NCBI GenBank assembly: GCA_016706545.1
Contig: JADJJK010000003.1
Span: 248,001-312,000 of the forward strand
Direction: 5' to 3'
From: Myxococcales bacterium
GTDB taxonomy: Bacteria > Myxococcota_A > Polyangia > Haliangiales > Haliangiaceae
DNA length: 64,000 nt
Below, piece after piece: positions 28,668 through 37,696 of this stretch; positions within the stretch are counted from its first letter, which is position 1, and each line of letters begins with the position of its first letter. The notes under the pieces were generated by a model. The model made no database searches and was not told the DNA's origin. It saw only the letters and a list, made by a program, of their open reading frames with translations. The translations under genes and the position numbers were made by a program.

Positions 28668-28874
28668 TCAGGCGAATACGTCGGCCAAGGCCGAGGCCGG
28701 CCGCACGCGCATCACCCAGACCTCGAGCTGCTCGCGGGACGCCGCGGCGACCTTCTGCTCGATGTGCAGGTCAACCTCGGAGCCAAAGCGATGTCGTAGC
28801 AACGATGCTCCATGACGGCGAGGGTCTGCGACTCGGGATTGCTCCGCCCGGATATCGGACATCGCGGGTCGCAT
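28668..28874 (-). pseudogene. Remnant of a DUF4351/Rpn-type nuclease family protein
   Basis: A 68-codon frame ends in LLRHRFGSEVDLHIEQKV, then ASREQLEVWVMRVRPASALA and DVFA. This matches the C-terminal DUF4351-like tail found on Rpn/PD-(D/E)XK transposase-related proteins (pattern LLrxxFG...eqLexWxxrxxxAxsLxdVF). The nuclease core that should precede it is absent, so this is probably a 5'-truncated relic. The assignment rests on the tail pattern alone. Confidence 0.45.
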
Positions 28875-28991
28875 CAGGTGGGGCGCTGCCCGGCCTCCGG
28901 CATCCGGCGTTCCGGATCCTTCGTCAGGCAGTGGGTGCTCGGCCAGGCCTTGCGGCGCCGCTCGTCTGGCCTCCCGCTCGAATCGCCGGGA

Positions 28992-29613
28992 TCAGGCGCT
29001 GCCAGTGGACTGCGCCGCGGTCAGCCGATGGTGGATCTTGAGCAAGATCTCCACATCGAGCGCTGCATAGTCGAGCTGGCTGGCGGTGAGCGGGCGGCGG
29101 GTCCAGTCGGACTTCTGCTGGGACTTGTCGAGGCGCAGGCCGAGCTCGCGCCGGCACACCGCGGCCAGGCTGTGCCCCTCGGGCTGGCGGCCGCGAACTC
29201 GCCGGGACACGGCCAGGGTGTCGATCACGTTGAGGATCGAGATGTTGAGCTGGCTGAACACCTCGCGCTCGAAGGCGGCGTGGTGGATGACCTTGGCGAC
29301 GGCCGTGGTCTCGAGCACGGCGGCCAGCGGCGCCAGGTCGGAGATCGCTCGGACGTCGATGATGGCGCTGTACTCGGGCACGCCGATCTGCACCAGGCAC
29401 AGCTTGAGCTCGCCGATCGTGGTCTCGACGTCGAGGGCGATCACGGGCCGCGCCATCAGGTCGGCGCACAGCGCGGCGAGCTGGGCCTGGTCCTCGACCT
29501 GTCGGATCTCGCGCTCGGGGCGGGCCAGGGGTAGGGGGCGCTGGCAGCACGGCGACCGGCGTAGAGCGCGACCAGAAATGGAGGGGCGCCTTGTGCTCGG
29601 CGCGCGTCGACAC
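28992..29613 (-). CDS. RNase D-like 3'-5' exonuclease, frame broken at the G run 29534-29538
   Basis: The downstream frame encodes a DnaQ-fold exonuclease: PVIALDVETTIG (motif I, D-x-E), VIHHAAFEREVF (motif II region), DTLAVSRR, HSLAAVCRRELGLRLDKSQQ and the DEDDy end LDYAALDV. Upstream of the internal ATG at 29456 the frame still reads like the family (REIRQVEDQAQLAALCADLM) but lacks a start. Removing one C from the CCCCC run (plus-strand ggggg at 29534-29538) joins it to a frame starting with GTG 29613. The result is 206 residues, the size of small RNase D homologues. The start lies three bases after the preceding gene's stop, so they are probably co-transcribed. Confidence 0.75.
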
Positions 29614-29615
29614 CC

Positions 29616-31412
29616 TCAACGACGTTGCGACGGACGTCGCGACGGGTGCTGCAGGTGGTCCGGCAAGGGGCGGCCGACGGAGAGCGGGTCGACGCCGGTA
29701 GCCTCCATTTCGGCGAGGACCCAGCGCTCGATGGCGCTGTGGCGGTCGAGGTCATCCCACAGGCCGCGCAGCGGGAGGCCGTCGGGATCGAGCGGGGGAT
29801 CGGCGACAGATGTGAGTGATGAGGGTGGTGAGGGTGTGCGGGGGAATGCGGGCGGTGGGGACGCTGGCGATGCGGCGGCGGGTGGCGCGGTGGGAGCGGA
29901 AGGGGCTGTCGCCGCGTCGGCGCGGCGCTGGATGCGAGTGATGGTGGCGGCGGCGTCCCAGCTATCGACGCGCTCGCCGCGCCAGCGGCACTGGCCGGTG
30001 GTGGAGGTCAGCGGCAGCGCGGCGTTGGCGGCGCGCAGCGCCGGCCAGCCGAGCAGCGGCGGCGCGGGGCGAGGCGGCAGCGGGACGACGGCGCGGCCTT
30101 GCGGATCTTCGAAGGCGAGCGCGCCAGCGGCAGAGTGCGTGACGCGATAGCCGCGCTCGTGGACGTAGGCGTGATGTTGCGAGCAGAGCAGCGCGAGGTT
30201 GGGCAGGCTGGTCTCGCCGCCATCGGCCCAGTGCTGCAGGTGGTGGCCCTCGAGGAAGAGGCGGTGATCGCAGCCGGGGAAGCGGCAGGTGCGATCGCGT
30301 AGCAGCAAGGCGCGCTTGAGGGCGGCGGGGATGGTGCGGGTCTTGCGGCCGACGGAGAGCGGGGTGGCGTCGGTGGCGGTAGCTGCGGTGACGGTGGCCA
30401 CGACCAGGCCGCAGTCGCAGGCCAGGCGGCGAGTGGCTTGCGGAGAGAACGCAAGGTCGGTCTCGACGGTGAGTGCCACCGGCAGCGAGGCGCCGCGGTC
30501 GGTGAAGGAGGGGGCGAGATCGGTGGTTGCGGTGCCGGTGGCTGCGGAGTCGGCGGTGCTGGCGGCTGAGTCGGTGGTCGCGGCAGATTGCTGCAGCACC
30601 GCCACGGGCACGGTGACGATCAGCTCGACGGGCGAGCGCTCGGCGCTGGCGCCCCGTGCGTAAGACTGGACCAGGGCCATCAGGCCATCGGCGCGGTTGT
30701 ACGGGCGGCGCGTGGTGGTCGTGGTGGTCGCGAGGCTCCGCGTTTCTGCGGAAGCGTCCGTCGCTCGCTCGGCAGGTGCGGACGTCTCCGCAGAAGCCGC
30801 CGACGTTTCCGCGGAAAGCTCCGCCGACTCGCGCGTGCAGTCCACCGCGGCTTGCTGCAGCACCTGAAGCAGCAGCGCGGCCTCGTCGGGGCGCAGGCAC
30901 GCCTTGACGCACACCATGCCCGAGGCCGTCGTGGTGTGCGCCACGTAGCGCTCGCTGTCGTGCGGGCGCGCGGCCTTGCCTGCTGCATCCGCGCCGAGCA
31001 CACCGACCTTGCGGCACACGGTCTCGAGCTGGCTGGCGGTGCAGTGCTGCGCGTAGCCAAGGAGCACCGCCTCGGTGGCGGCGGTGGCCACGCGCGTGAT
31101 GGCGCGCGTCTTGGAATACGAGATCTGCCCGGCAGCCAATGCCTCTGATACTTGAGGCAAGGTGTGCAGTGCCCTGGCCACGCGCAGGTGTTCGCGCGCG
31201 GTGCCAAGATCCCAGCCGACGCGCCAGCTCAGCCAGTGGGCGCAGGTGCCAAAGCCCTGGCGGTACCAGCCGCCGGCGGCGTCGAACGTCCGCAGGTCGG
31301 CGAGCAAGCGATGCATGGCGGCGTCCAGGTGGACGGCTTGCTCGGCGATGTGTTCGCCGAGGGCTTGAACTTCCTCGACGGAGAGAGGCTCGCGCATGCA
31401 CTCTTGTAGCAT
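29616..31412 (-). CDS. DUF222 / 13E12-type HNH endonuclease
   Basis: The N-terminal half is a helical DUF222 domain (SVEEVQALGEHIAEQAVHLD, GTCAHWLSWRVGWDLGTARE, SYSKTRAITRVA). The HNH nuclease domain lies near residues 405-460: LLRDRTCRFPGCDHRLFLEG, then HHLQHWADGGETSLPNL and CSQHHAYVHERGY, with zinc-type Cys and catalytic His. The middle and C-terminal parts are low-complexity (Thr/Ala/Ser with TTDSAASTADSAAT). Such genes occur as repeated, probably selfish or defence-linked families in actinobacteria and myxobacteria. ATG 31397 (MREPLSVEEV) is an alternative start. Confidence 0.88.
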   Translation of the reverse strand: MLQECMREPLSVEEVQALGEHIAEQAVHLDAAMHRLLADLRTFDAAGGWYRQGFGTCAHWLSWRVGWDLGTAREHLRVARALHTLPQVSEALAAGQISYSKTRAITRVATAATEAVLLGYAQHCTASQLETVCRKVGVLGADAAGKAARPHDSERYVAHTTTASGMVCVKACLRPDEAALLLQVLQQAAVDCTRESAELSAETSAASAETSAPAERATDASAETRSLATTTTTTRRPYNRADGLMALVQSYARGASAERSPVELIVTVPVAVLQQSAATTDSAASTADSAATGTATTDLAPSFTDRGASLPVALTVETDLAFSPQATRRLACDCGLVVATVTAATATDATPLSVGRKTRTIPAALKRALLLRDRTCRFPGCDHRLFLEGHHLQHWADGGETSLPNLALLCSQHHAYVHERGYRVTHSAAGALAFEDPQGRAVVPLPPRPAPPLLGWPALRAANAALPLTSTTGQCRWRGERVDSWDAAATITRIQRRADAATAPSAPTAPPAAASPASPPPAFPRTPSPPSSLTSVADPPLDPDGLPLRGLWDDLDRHSAIERWVLAEMEATGVDPLSVGRPLPDHLQHPSRRPSQRR

Positions 31413-32342
31413 GGCGATCTTCGGCGCCGGATTTCGCGCTTGGCGTGCCCCAGGTGCCGCGGAAGCACGGGTGGTGCGATTTTTCGTGGAGCGCGCGGGC
31501 AGATGGGGATGTAGCGCGCGTTGGGGCCGCAGGTGAAGAGAATGCGGCGGGTTGGCAGCGTGGAGGGTGCGTTGGCGCGGAGAGTGTCAAGAGGAATGTT
31601 GATATCGAGGTATATATTCCATGGAAGATCTTTAGTTGGCGAATGTGTCCGGTAGGCGGACGCGAGCGAGCGGAGAGCGAAGCCGAGATCGAGAACGCGG
31701 AAACCTCCGCGGAAACGTGGTGTGATCCGGGTCGCAGCGCGTTTCCGCGGAAGCCCCGGGGCTGTGGACGGTGTCGGGCTATGGACAACCGCGCCCGCGT
31801 GCCCGGGCAAGTGGGAATGCGCGTACGCGGCGCGGTTGACCACAGCCCTTGGAGAGGCGCAGGAGGGCCAGGTGCAGCAGGCGTGCCTAGGAGGGACAGC
31901 GCGCCTCTCCACACCGCCGCACAGCCCCTGCTGTTTTCAGAACCCTGAGTTTTGGTTTTGTACCAGAACCCAGAACCCGGAAGGGATCGCCAGGGGAGCG
32001 CGAGGGGTGAGCGCGTGCACGGTGGTCGGGTCGAGCACAGTGGTCGGGTCGAGCACGGTGGTCGGGTCGAGCACGGTGGTCGTGCCTGGCACGGTGGTTG
32101 GGTCGAGCACGGCGGTGGGTCACGCACGGTGGTCGTGCCTGGCACGGTGGTCGGCATCTCCACGAGCGCTGGCGGCACAATGCCCTGCGGCTTGGCTTCG
32201 GCCCGGGGCACGAGATGGTGGGCGGGTCTGACAGAGCGAGACCCGCCCCTACGACGTTGCGAGGCGCGTGCGACGTTGGGCAGCGGGGGACCCGCGCGTG
32301 CGACGTTGAGCATCGGGTACCGGAAGGTCCCCGCTCAGTAAA
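31413..32342. other. Long intergenic stretch without a supported gene
   Basis: No frame has a start with protein-like sequence; long minus-strand frames here are low-complexity continuations of repeats. It includes an AT-richer patch (about 31580-31640), repeated gcggaaac motifs near 31700-31760, and the tandem array at 32018-32153. It looks like decayed or accessory DNA between the nuclease gene and tmRNA. Confidence 0.5.
32018..32153. repeat. 18-bp tandem repeat array
   Basis: About seven copies of a degenerate 18-base unit (cacggtggtcgggtcgag) are present. The first four are nearly identical; later ones diverge to ggtcgtgcctggcacg. It lies in non-coding DNA about 190 bases from the 3' end of tmRNA. 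No partner genes suggest a CRISPR, and the units have no spacers. Confidence 0.8.
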
Positions 32343-32701
<359 letters not shown>

Positions 32702-32862
32702 TGATTTTCAAAGAACCGTCAGCGCGCCGCGCGTGGTGACGTGTCGGCGCTCGCGTGGTGGCGACCGCTGACAGCCCTCACCATAGGTCCGCGGACCGGG
32801 TTATGCAAGCGGTCAGGGGCAGGGTGCGAGGGGGCGGTGGTGTGGTAGGCTGCGCGGCCGTC

Positions 32863-33330
32863 GTGAAGAAGCCGGAAACCCTCAAGGTCGTGGCGACCAA
32901 CCGCAAGGCCACGCACGACTTCCACATCCATGAGCGGATGGAAGCTGGGATCGTGCTGCTTGGCTCGGAGGTCAAGTCGCTGCGAGACGCCAAGACCACC
33001 ATCGCGGATGGCTGGGTGGAGATCCGCAAGGGCGAGGCGTGGCTGCACGGGATCCAGATCAACGAATACAAGTGGGCCAACCAGTTCAACCACGACGTGG
33101 GGCGAACGCGGAAGCTGCTCTTGCACAAGCAAGAGCTGGGGAAGCTGGCCATCAAGACGCAGCAGCGGGGCTTCACGCTCATCCCCCTCTCCCTCTACTT
33201 CAAAGAGGGCAAGGTGAAAGTGGAGCTGGCGCTGGTGACGCACAAGAAGCAACACGACAAGCGCGACGCCAAGCGCGAGGCTGACGACAAGCGGGAGATC
33301 GCTCGGGCGATGAAGCGGGGGCACGGGTAA
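32863..33330 (+). CDS. smpB: SsrA-binding protein SmpB
   Basis: This partner of tmRNA in trans-translation guides it into the stalled ribosome's A site. Family sequence is clear: VVATNRKATHDFHIHERMEA, GIVLLGSEVKSLRDAKTTIA, YKWANQFNHDVGRTRKLLLH and the basic C-terminal tail KKQHDKRDAKREADDKREIA. The GTG at 32863 gives 155 residues, the usual length; upstream in-frame starts (ATG 32755, ATG 32803) add non-conserved sequence. The gene faces away from ssrA with about 160 bases between. Confidence 0.97.
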   Translation: MKKPETLKVVATNRKATHDFHIHERMEAGIVLLGSEVKSLRDAKTTIADGWVEIRKGEAWLHGIQINEYKWANQFNHDVGRTRKLLLHKQELGKLAIKTQQRGFTLIPLSLYFKEGKVKVELALVTHKKQHDKRDAKREADDKREIARAMKRGHG

Positions 33331-33385
33331 GCACCGGTACGCACGGCAAGCACGGGAAGCACCGGTACGCACCGGTGCGACGGCA

Positions 33386-33420
33386 GGCGCGCAGCCGGCG
33401 CAAGCCGGCGCAAGCGCGCC
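33386..33420. terminator. Nested hairpin between convergent smpB and rlmH
   Basis: The outer arms are ggcgcgc (33386-33392) and gcgcgcc (33414-33420); the inner stem gccggc/gccggc closes a gcaa tetraloop. It lies between two convergent genes and can act on both strands. No T-run is present. The preceding 50 bases repeat gcaccggtacgcac. Confidence 0.5.
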
Positions 33421-33444
33421 CTGGCACGCGCAAACGCCACGCGC

Positions 33445-33876
<432 letters not shown>

Positions 33877-33915
33877 CGAGCTGACCTGGCGGGCTTGGGG
33901 CGTGGGCCGCGGCGC

Positions 33916-34452
33916 TCAGGCGTACGGTTCGACGGTGCGGATCTTGGCTTCGTCAGGCACATCGAGCGCGATGCGAGGGGCGTCGTTCCACAGGCCCTCG
34001 AGGTCGTAGGTCTCGCGCGCGGTGTGCAAGAAGACATGGACGACAAAGTCGCCGTAGTCCAGCAAGGACCACTGGCCGGTCTTGGCGCCCTCCTTGCCGA
34101 TGGAGGTGAAGCCGTGCTCGCGCAGGCCGGCCGAGATGCCATCGCTGATGGCGTCCACCTGGCGATCCGAACGGCCAGACACGATGAGCTGGTAGTTGCA
34201 GAACGAGCACAGCTTGCGCACGTCGAGCAAGATGGGCTCGAGGGCCTTCTTGGCCAGGGCCATGGACAGCGCGGCGAGGGCCCCTTCGAGGCCCTCGGTG
34301 CCGGCGTGCTCCGGAGTCTCGTCCGGCGGCGGCAGGACCGCCGCGTTGCGCGCGCGGGGGGTGCGCGTGGTGCCCCCGCCGGTGGTGGCGGGCTTGGGCT
34401 TCTTGCTCCGGGTGGGAGCCTTGGCGGTCTTGCTGGTCAGCCTGGTGGTCAT
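33916..34452 (-). CDS. rsfS: Ribosome silencing factor RsfS
   Basis: RsfS binds uL14 and blocks 30S-50S joining in starvation. The domain is clear: AKKALEPILLDVRKLCSFCN, YQLIVSGRSDRQVDAISDGI, GQWSLLDYGDFVVHVFLHTA, TYDLEGLWNDAPRI. An additional basic N-terminal extension of about 55 residues (KTAKAPTRSKKPKPA) is unusual for the family and low-complexity; a later start is possible. It lies between proA and rlmH on the same strand. Confidence 0.95.
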   Translation of the reverse strand: MTTRLTSKTAKAPTRSKKPKPATTGGGTTRTPRARNAAVLPPPDETPEHAGTEGLEGALAALSMALAKKALEPILLDVRKLCSFCNYQLIVSGRSDRQVDAISDGISAGLREHGFTSIGKEGAKTGQWSLLDYGDFVVHVFLHTARETYDLEGLWNDAPRIALDVPDEAKIRTVEPYA

Positions 34453-34537
34453 GCGTGGGGAGTTCCTGAGCGGTTCCTGGCGAGGCGTTGCACCCCGCCG
34501 GCTTGGGGCCGCGATCCAGAGGAGATGGCGAGGGCGG

Positions 34538-35797
34538 TCACTGGCGGACCTGGCCGTTGCCGCGGACGACGAACTTGGTGGTGGTCAGGCCCTCTGCGCC
34601 CATGGGGCCGTAGGCGTGCAGGCGCGAGGTGGAGATGCCGATCTCGGCGCCAAGGCCAAGCTCACCGCCGTCCGCGAAGCGGGTGGAGGCGTTGACGATG
34701 ACGGTGGAGGAGTCGACCTCGCGCACGAAGCGCTCGGCGACCGCGGGGTCCTCGGTGAGGATGGCCTCGGTGTGGCTGGAGCCGTAGCGCTCGATGTGGG
34801 CGATGGCGCCGTCCAGATCCTCGACCACGCGCACCGCCAGGATGAGATCCAGGTACTCGGCGTGCCAGTCATCCTCGGTGGCCAGGTGAACCGCGGAGCC
34901 GCCCAGCGCGATGACGGTGGGATCTCCGCGCAGCTCCACGCGGCCGCCCAGGCGGGCGATGAGGCGCGGCACCAGGGTGCCGGCGATGGCGCGGTCGATG
35001 AGCAGGGTCTCCAGCGCGTTGCACACGCCCGGGCGCTGGGTCTTGGCGTTGTCGATGATGGCCAGCGCGCGCTCGAGGTTGGCGGCGGCGTGGACGTACA
35101 CGTGGCAGACGCCCTTGTAGTGCTTGATGACCGGGACGCGGGCGTGCTCGACGACGAAGCGGATGAGGCCCTCGCCGCCGCGCGGGATGACCACGTCCAC
35201 CAGGTCATCCAGCTTGACCAGCTCCGCGATGGCGGCGCGCTCGGTGGAGGGCAAGAGCTGCACCGCGGCGGCGGGCAGGCCGGCGGCGGCCAGGCCCTCG
35301 GCGATGGCGCTGCACAGCTCGCGGTTGGTGCCGATGGCCTCCGAGCCGCCGCGCAGGATGCAGGCGTTGCCGGCCTTGAGGCAGAGGGCCGCGGCGTCGG
35401 TGGTGACGTTGGGGCGCGCCTCGTACACCATGGCCACCACGCCCAGCGGGATGCGAACGCGGGCCACCTGGAGGCCAGATGGGCGCAGCTCCTGGTGCTC
35501 GACCCGGCCGAGGATCTCTGGCGCGTCGGCGATCTCGCGGATGGCGGCGATCATGCCATCGAGGCGACGGTCGTCGAGGCGGAGGCGATCCAGCATGGCG
35601 GCGCCGAGCTTGCCGGTGGCGTTGGCCACGTCTTGCTCGCTCCTGGCCAGCACGGCGGCGCGGCGACGCTCCACGGCGCTGGCGATCTCTCGCAACGCAC
35701 GCTGGCGGACCTCCGGAGAGGCCTTGGCCACAGCACGCGAGGCGCGTCGAGCTTCCAACGCGGCTTCGCGGACCAAAGCAGGCAGCGATTCCGTCAC
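34538..35797 (-). CDS. proA: Gamma-glutamyl phosphate reductase
   Basis: This NADPH-dependent enzyme makes glutamate semialdehyde in proline synthesis. It belongs to the aldehyde dehydrogenase superfamily. Visible motifs are GVVAMVYEARPNVTTDAAAL, the catalytic Cys in AGNACILRGGSEA, DLVDVVIPRGGEGLIRFVVE, NAKTQRPGVCNALETLLI and STVIVNASTRFADGGELGLG. The length, 419 residues, is typical. The partner proB is not in the window; rsfS and rlmH follow on the same strand. Confidence 0.97.
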   Translation of the reverse strand: MTESLPALVREAALEARRASRAVAKASPEVRQRALREIASAVERRRAAVLARSEQDVANATGKLGAAMLDRLRLDDRRLDGMIAAIREIADAPEILGRVEHQELRPSGLQVARVRIPLGVVAMVYEARPNVTTDAAALCLKAGNACILRGGSEAIGTNRELCSAIAEGLAAAGLPAAAVQLLPSTERAAIAELVKLDDLVDVVIPRGGEGLIRFVVEHARVPVIKHYKGVCHVYVHAAANLERALAIIDNAKTQRPGVCNALETLLIDRAIAGTLVPRLIARLGGRVELRGDPTVIALGGSAVHLATEDDWHAEYLDLILAVRVVEDLDGAIAHIERYGSSHTEAILTEDPAVAERFVREVDSSTVIVNASTRFADGGELGLGAEIGISTSRLHAYGPMGAEGLTTTKFVVRGNGQVRQ

Positions 35798-35927
35798 GAC
35801 TTCACGAGATCTCTAGATCCTTCGGGCACATACCCGCAGGTTGACGCCGATACGCAGCGATTGCAAGGGCAACCCCGCAGCGCCTCCGCTTCCTCGACCC
35901 AAGCGACCTGATTGCCCACGCGCAAGG

Positions 35928-36431
35928 CTACTTCTCGAGCTCCGCCATCGCCTCGGCGACGCCGGGATCGGACACGCAGGGGCTCGCCATCAGCTTTTCG
36001 CTGGCCTGCTGCAGGCGCGGATTGTACGTCTTCTCGAACCACTCACGGCCGGCGGGATCGCTCTTGAGCTTCTCATCCAGGGGCTGGGTCTCGGCGATGC
36101 CGGCCTTGAGCTCCGGAATGATGGCGCGGATCGCGGCGGCCGCCTGCTGGCAGTTGGCGCCAGCGTCGGTCATGGCGGTGGAGAGCTTGGTGATGACGAC
36201 GATCGCCTTCTCGGCGAGCGCGATGTCCGCGTCCGTGATGGAGGCGGGCCGCGCGACCGGCGTGGCCGGGTTGGGCTCGCCGACGGCGATGCCCTGGTTG
36301 GCCGGCGCCGGGGCGGCGGGCGGCGGGGCCGACGCGGGCGTCTGGGCCGCCCCGGAGCAGGCGGTGGCCAGCGCGGCGGTGAGCGTGGCGGTGAGAGCGG
36401 CGGTCAGGAGGCGGAGAGCTAGAGCGCGCAT
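35928..36431 (-). CDS. Lipoprotein, paralogue of the adjacent gene
   Basis: The signal ends in ATLTAALATAC (lipobox). A Pro/Ala linker leads to a helical domain: ITDADIALAEKAIVVITKLS, AGANCQQAAAAIRAIIPELK, PAGREWFEKTYNPRLQQASE, PCVSDPGVAEAMAELE. It contains two mature cysteines. The core aligns by eye with the upstream gene (DADIALAEKAIVVI against EADVAVMEKTVALL, NCQQAAAAI against DCKKLAAAL). The two are a tandem duplication encoding envelope proteins of unknown role. Confidence 0.75.
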   Translation of the reverse strand: MRALALRLLTAALTATLTAALATACSGAAQTPASAPPPAAPAPANQGIAVGEPNPATPVARPASITDADIALAEKAIVVITKLSTAMTDAGANCQQAAAAIRAIIPELKAGIAETQPLDEKLKSDPAGREWFEKTYNPRLQQASEKLMASPCVSDPGVAEAMAELEK

Positions 36432-36487
36432 GGGGACCCTTGGTAGTCGTGGAGGAAATCAGATCGAGAGAGAGGGGCCGGCGAAGA

Positions 36488-37117
36488 TCAGAACGCGAAG
36501 GGCGCCAGGGCGGCCTGGACGTCGGTGTCGCTGGCGCATGGGTGGCCGTTGATCTTGACCACGACGGGCATCATGCGCTTGGCGTAGCTCTGGTTGATCC
36601 AGAGGAGGGCACCCTCGTCGCCGCCGTGACGTTCGATGACCTGCTTGCCTTCTCGCATCATGGTCTCGGCCTCGCCGCTGACCGACTTGAGGGCGGCCGC
36701 CAGCTTCTTGCAGTCGTTGCCCACGCCGTTGACGCTCTGGCCGACCTTGTCGAGGAGCGCGACGGTCTTCTCCATCACGGCGACGTCCGCCTCGGTGACG
36801 GAGGTCGGGCGAGGGCCCGGCTCGCCATCGGGGGTCATGGCCGACGCGGCGGCGGCAGCCGCGGCCTCGGCGGCGGCCTCGGCGGTCTCGCCAGCGGCCT
36901 CGGCGGCCTCGCCAGCGGCCTCGGTGGCCTTGCCCGCAGCGACGCCAGCGGCCTCGGTGGCTCGCCCGGCGGCCTGCAAGGCGGTCTCGGCGGCGCTGAC
37001 CGCGGCGGCCTGCTTGTTCTCCTTCTTGCATCCCGACGCGAGGCCGAGCGACAGGGCCGACAGGAGCGAGCCGGCAAGCACGACGGCGAGCACGGAAGAG
37101 ACGAACGGAGTGCGCAT
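36488..37117 (-). CDS. Lipoprotein with Ala/Glu repeat stalk, paralogue of the adjacent gene
   Basis: The signal (VLAVVLAGSLLSALSLGLAS followed by GC) ends in a lipobox. The next 70 residues are a helical Ala/Glu stalk with EAAGEAAEAAGETAEAA repeats, written as gcggcctcg repeats in the DNA. The C-terminal domain (TEADVAVMEKTVALLDKVGQ, GNDCKKLAAALKSV, ALLWINQSYAKRMMPVVVKI, PCASDTDVQAALA) matches the neighbouring lipoprotein. ATG 37117 is chosen as the signal peptide start. Function unknown. Confidence 0.75.
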   Translation of the reverse strand: MRTPFVSSVLAVVLAGSLLSALSLGLASGCKKENKQAAAVSAAETALQAAGRATEAAGVAAGKATEAAGEAAEAAGETAEAAAEAAAAAAASAMTPDGEPGPRPTSVTEADVAVMEKTVALLDKVGQSVNGVGNDCKKLAAALKSVSGEAETMMREGKQVIERHGGDEGALLWINQSYAKRMMPVVVKINGHPCASDTDVQAALAPFAF

Positions 37118-37226
37118 GAGCTTTGGTCCTTGGAGCGGCGCCACGGCGGCGGCCAGACGCTGAGATCCGCCGGACACTACAAGGAGAAGCCGGGGAAAGG
37201 CCACCGAAAGGCCGGCCTACTCGACG

Positions 37227-37243
37227 AAAAAGCGCGAGGCGCT
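37227..37243 (-). terminator. Intrinsic terminator
   Basis: On the minus strand AGCGC-CTC-GCGCT is followed directly by TTTTCG. It lies about 60 bases after the 111-residue gene. On the plus strand the same stem is followed after a few bases by tttttt (37251-37256), so it may act both ways. Confidence 0.65.
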
Positions 37244-37302
37244 GGCCTTCTTTTTTCGCGGCTGTGGCCCGGTGGACTTTGGGTGCGCAGCGCGCGCGCG
37301 CG

Positions 37303-37638
37303 TCAGCCTTGCGGGCCCGCTGGGTAGCGCTCGCGCAGCGCGGCGAGCGCCTGGACTTGCTCCGCGCCTTCGAGGCCGAAACAATCGGTGAGCAGGCTCG
37401 CGATCTCGGCGTCGCTGCCGGTGGTGACGGCGGTGCGCAGGCCCATGGCCTTGGGCATGAACGAGGGGCTGGCCATGCCGCGGCGAAAGTGCTCGCTGGC
37501 CAGGGCGGCGCGCTCGGGCGTCAGCGCCAGCAAGGTCTGCAGGACGGACGCCGACGCCGCTGGATCGCCGCGCATGATCGCGGCGGCGAAGTCGCGAAAG
37601 GTCAGCGCGGCCGTCGGCTCTGCCATGTGCTCTGCCAT
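37303..37638 (-). CDS. Small soluble protein, unknown function
   Basis: This 111-residue helical protein reads MAEHMAEPTAALTFRDFAAA, MRGDPAASASVLQTLLAL, ERAALASEHFRRGMASPSFM, VTTGSDAEIASLLTDCFGLE. It has no signal or membrane segment and matches no family I recognise; helical pairs hint at a TPR-like or adaptor fold. ATG 37638 or ATG 37626 are the possible starts; longer frames are not protein-like. An intrinsic terminator follows. Confidence 0.6.
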   Translation of the reverse strand: MAEHMAEPTAALTFRDFAAAIMRGDPAASASVLQTLLALTPERAALASEHFRRGMASPSFMPKAMGLRTAVTTGSDAEIASLLTDCFGLEGAEQVQALAALRERYPAGPQG

Positions 37639-37696
37639 GGGGCGACTGTAGCGGATCTGGCGCAGGATTCGACGGCTCGCGCGCGGCCTGCGATCG

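Noticed and set aside
32018..32153. CRISPR array
   Set aside because: Repeats are contiguous with no unique spacers, and no cas genes are present.
29962..32313. Minus-strand frame of 783 codons crossing the HNH gene and the repeat array
   Set aside because: Its sequence is His/Arg/Pro-rich with period-six repeats from the tandem array; it overlaps the real DUF222-HNH gene in another frame.
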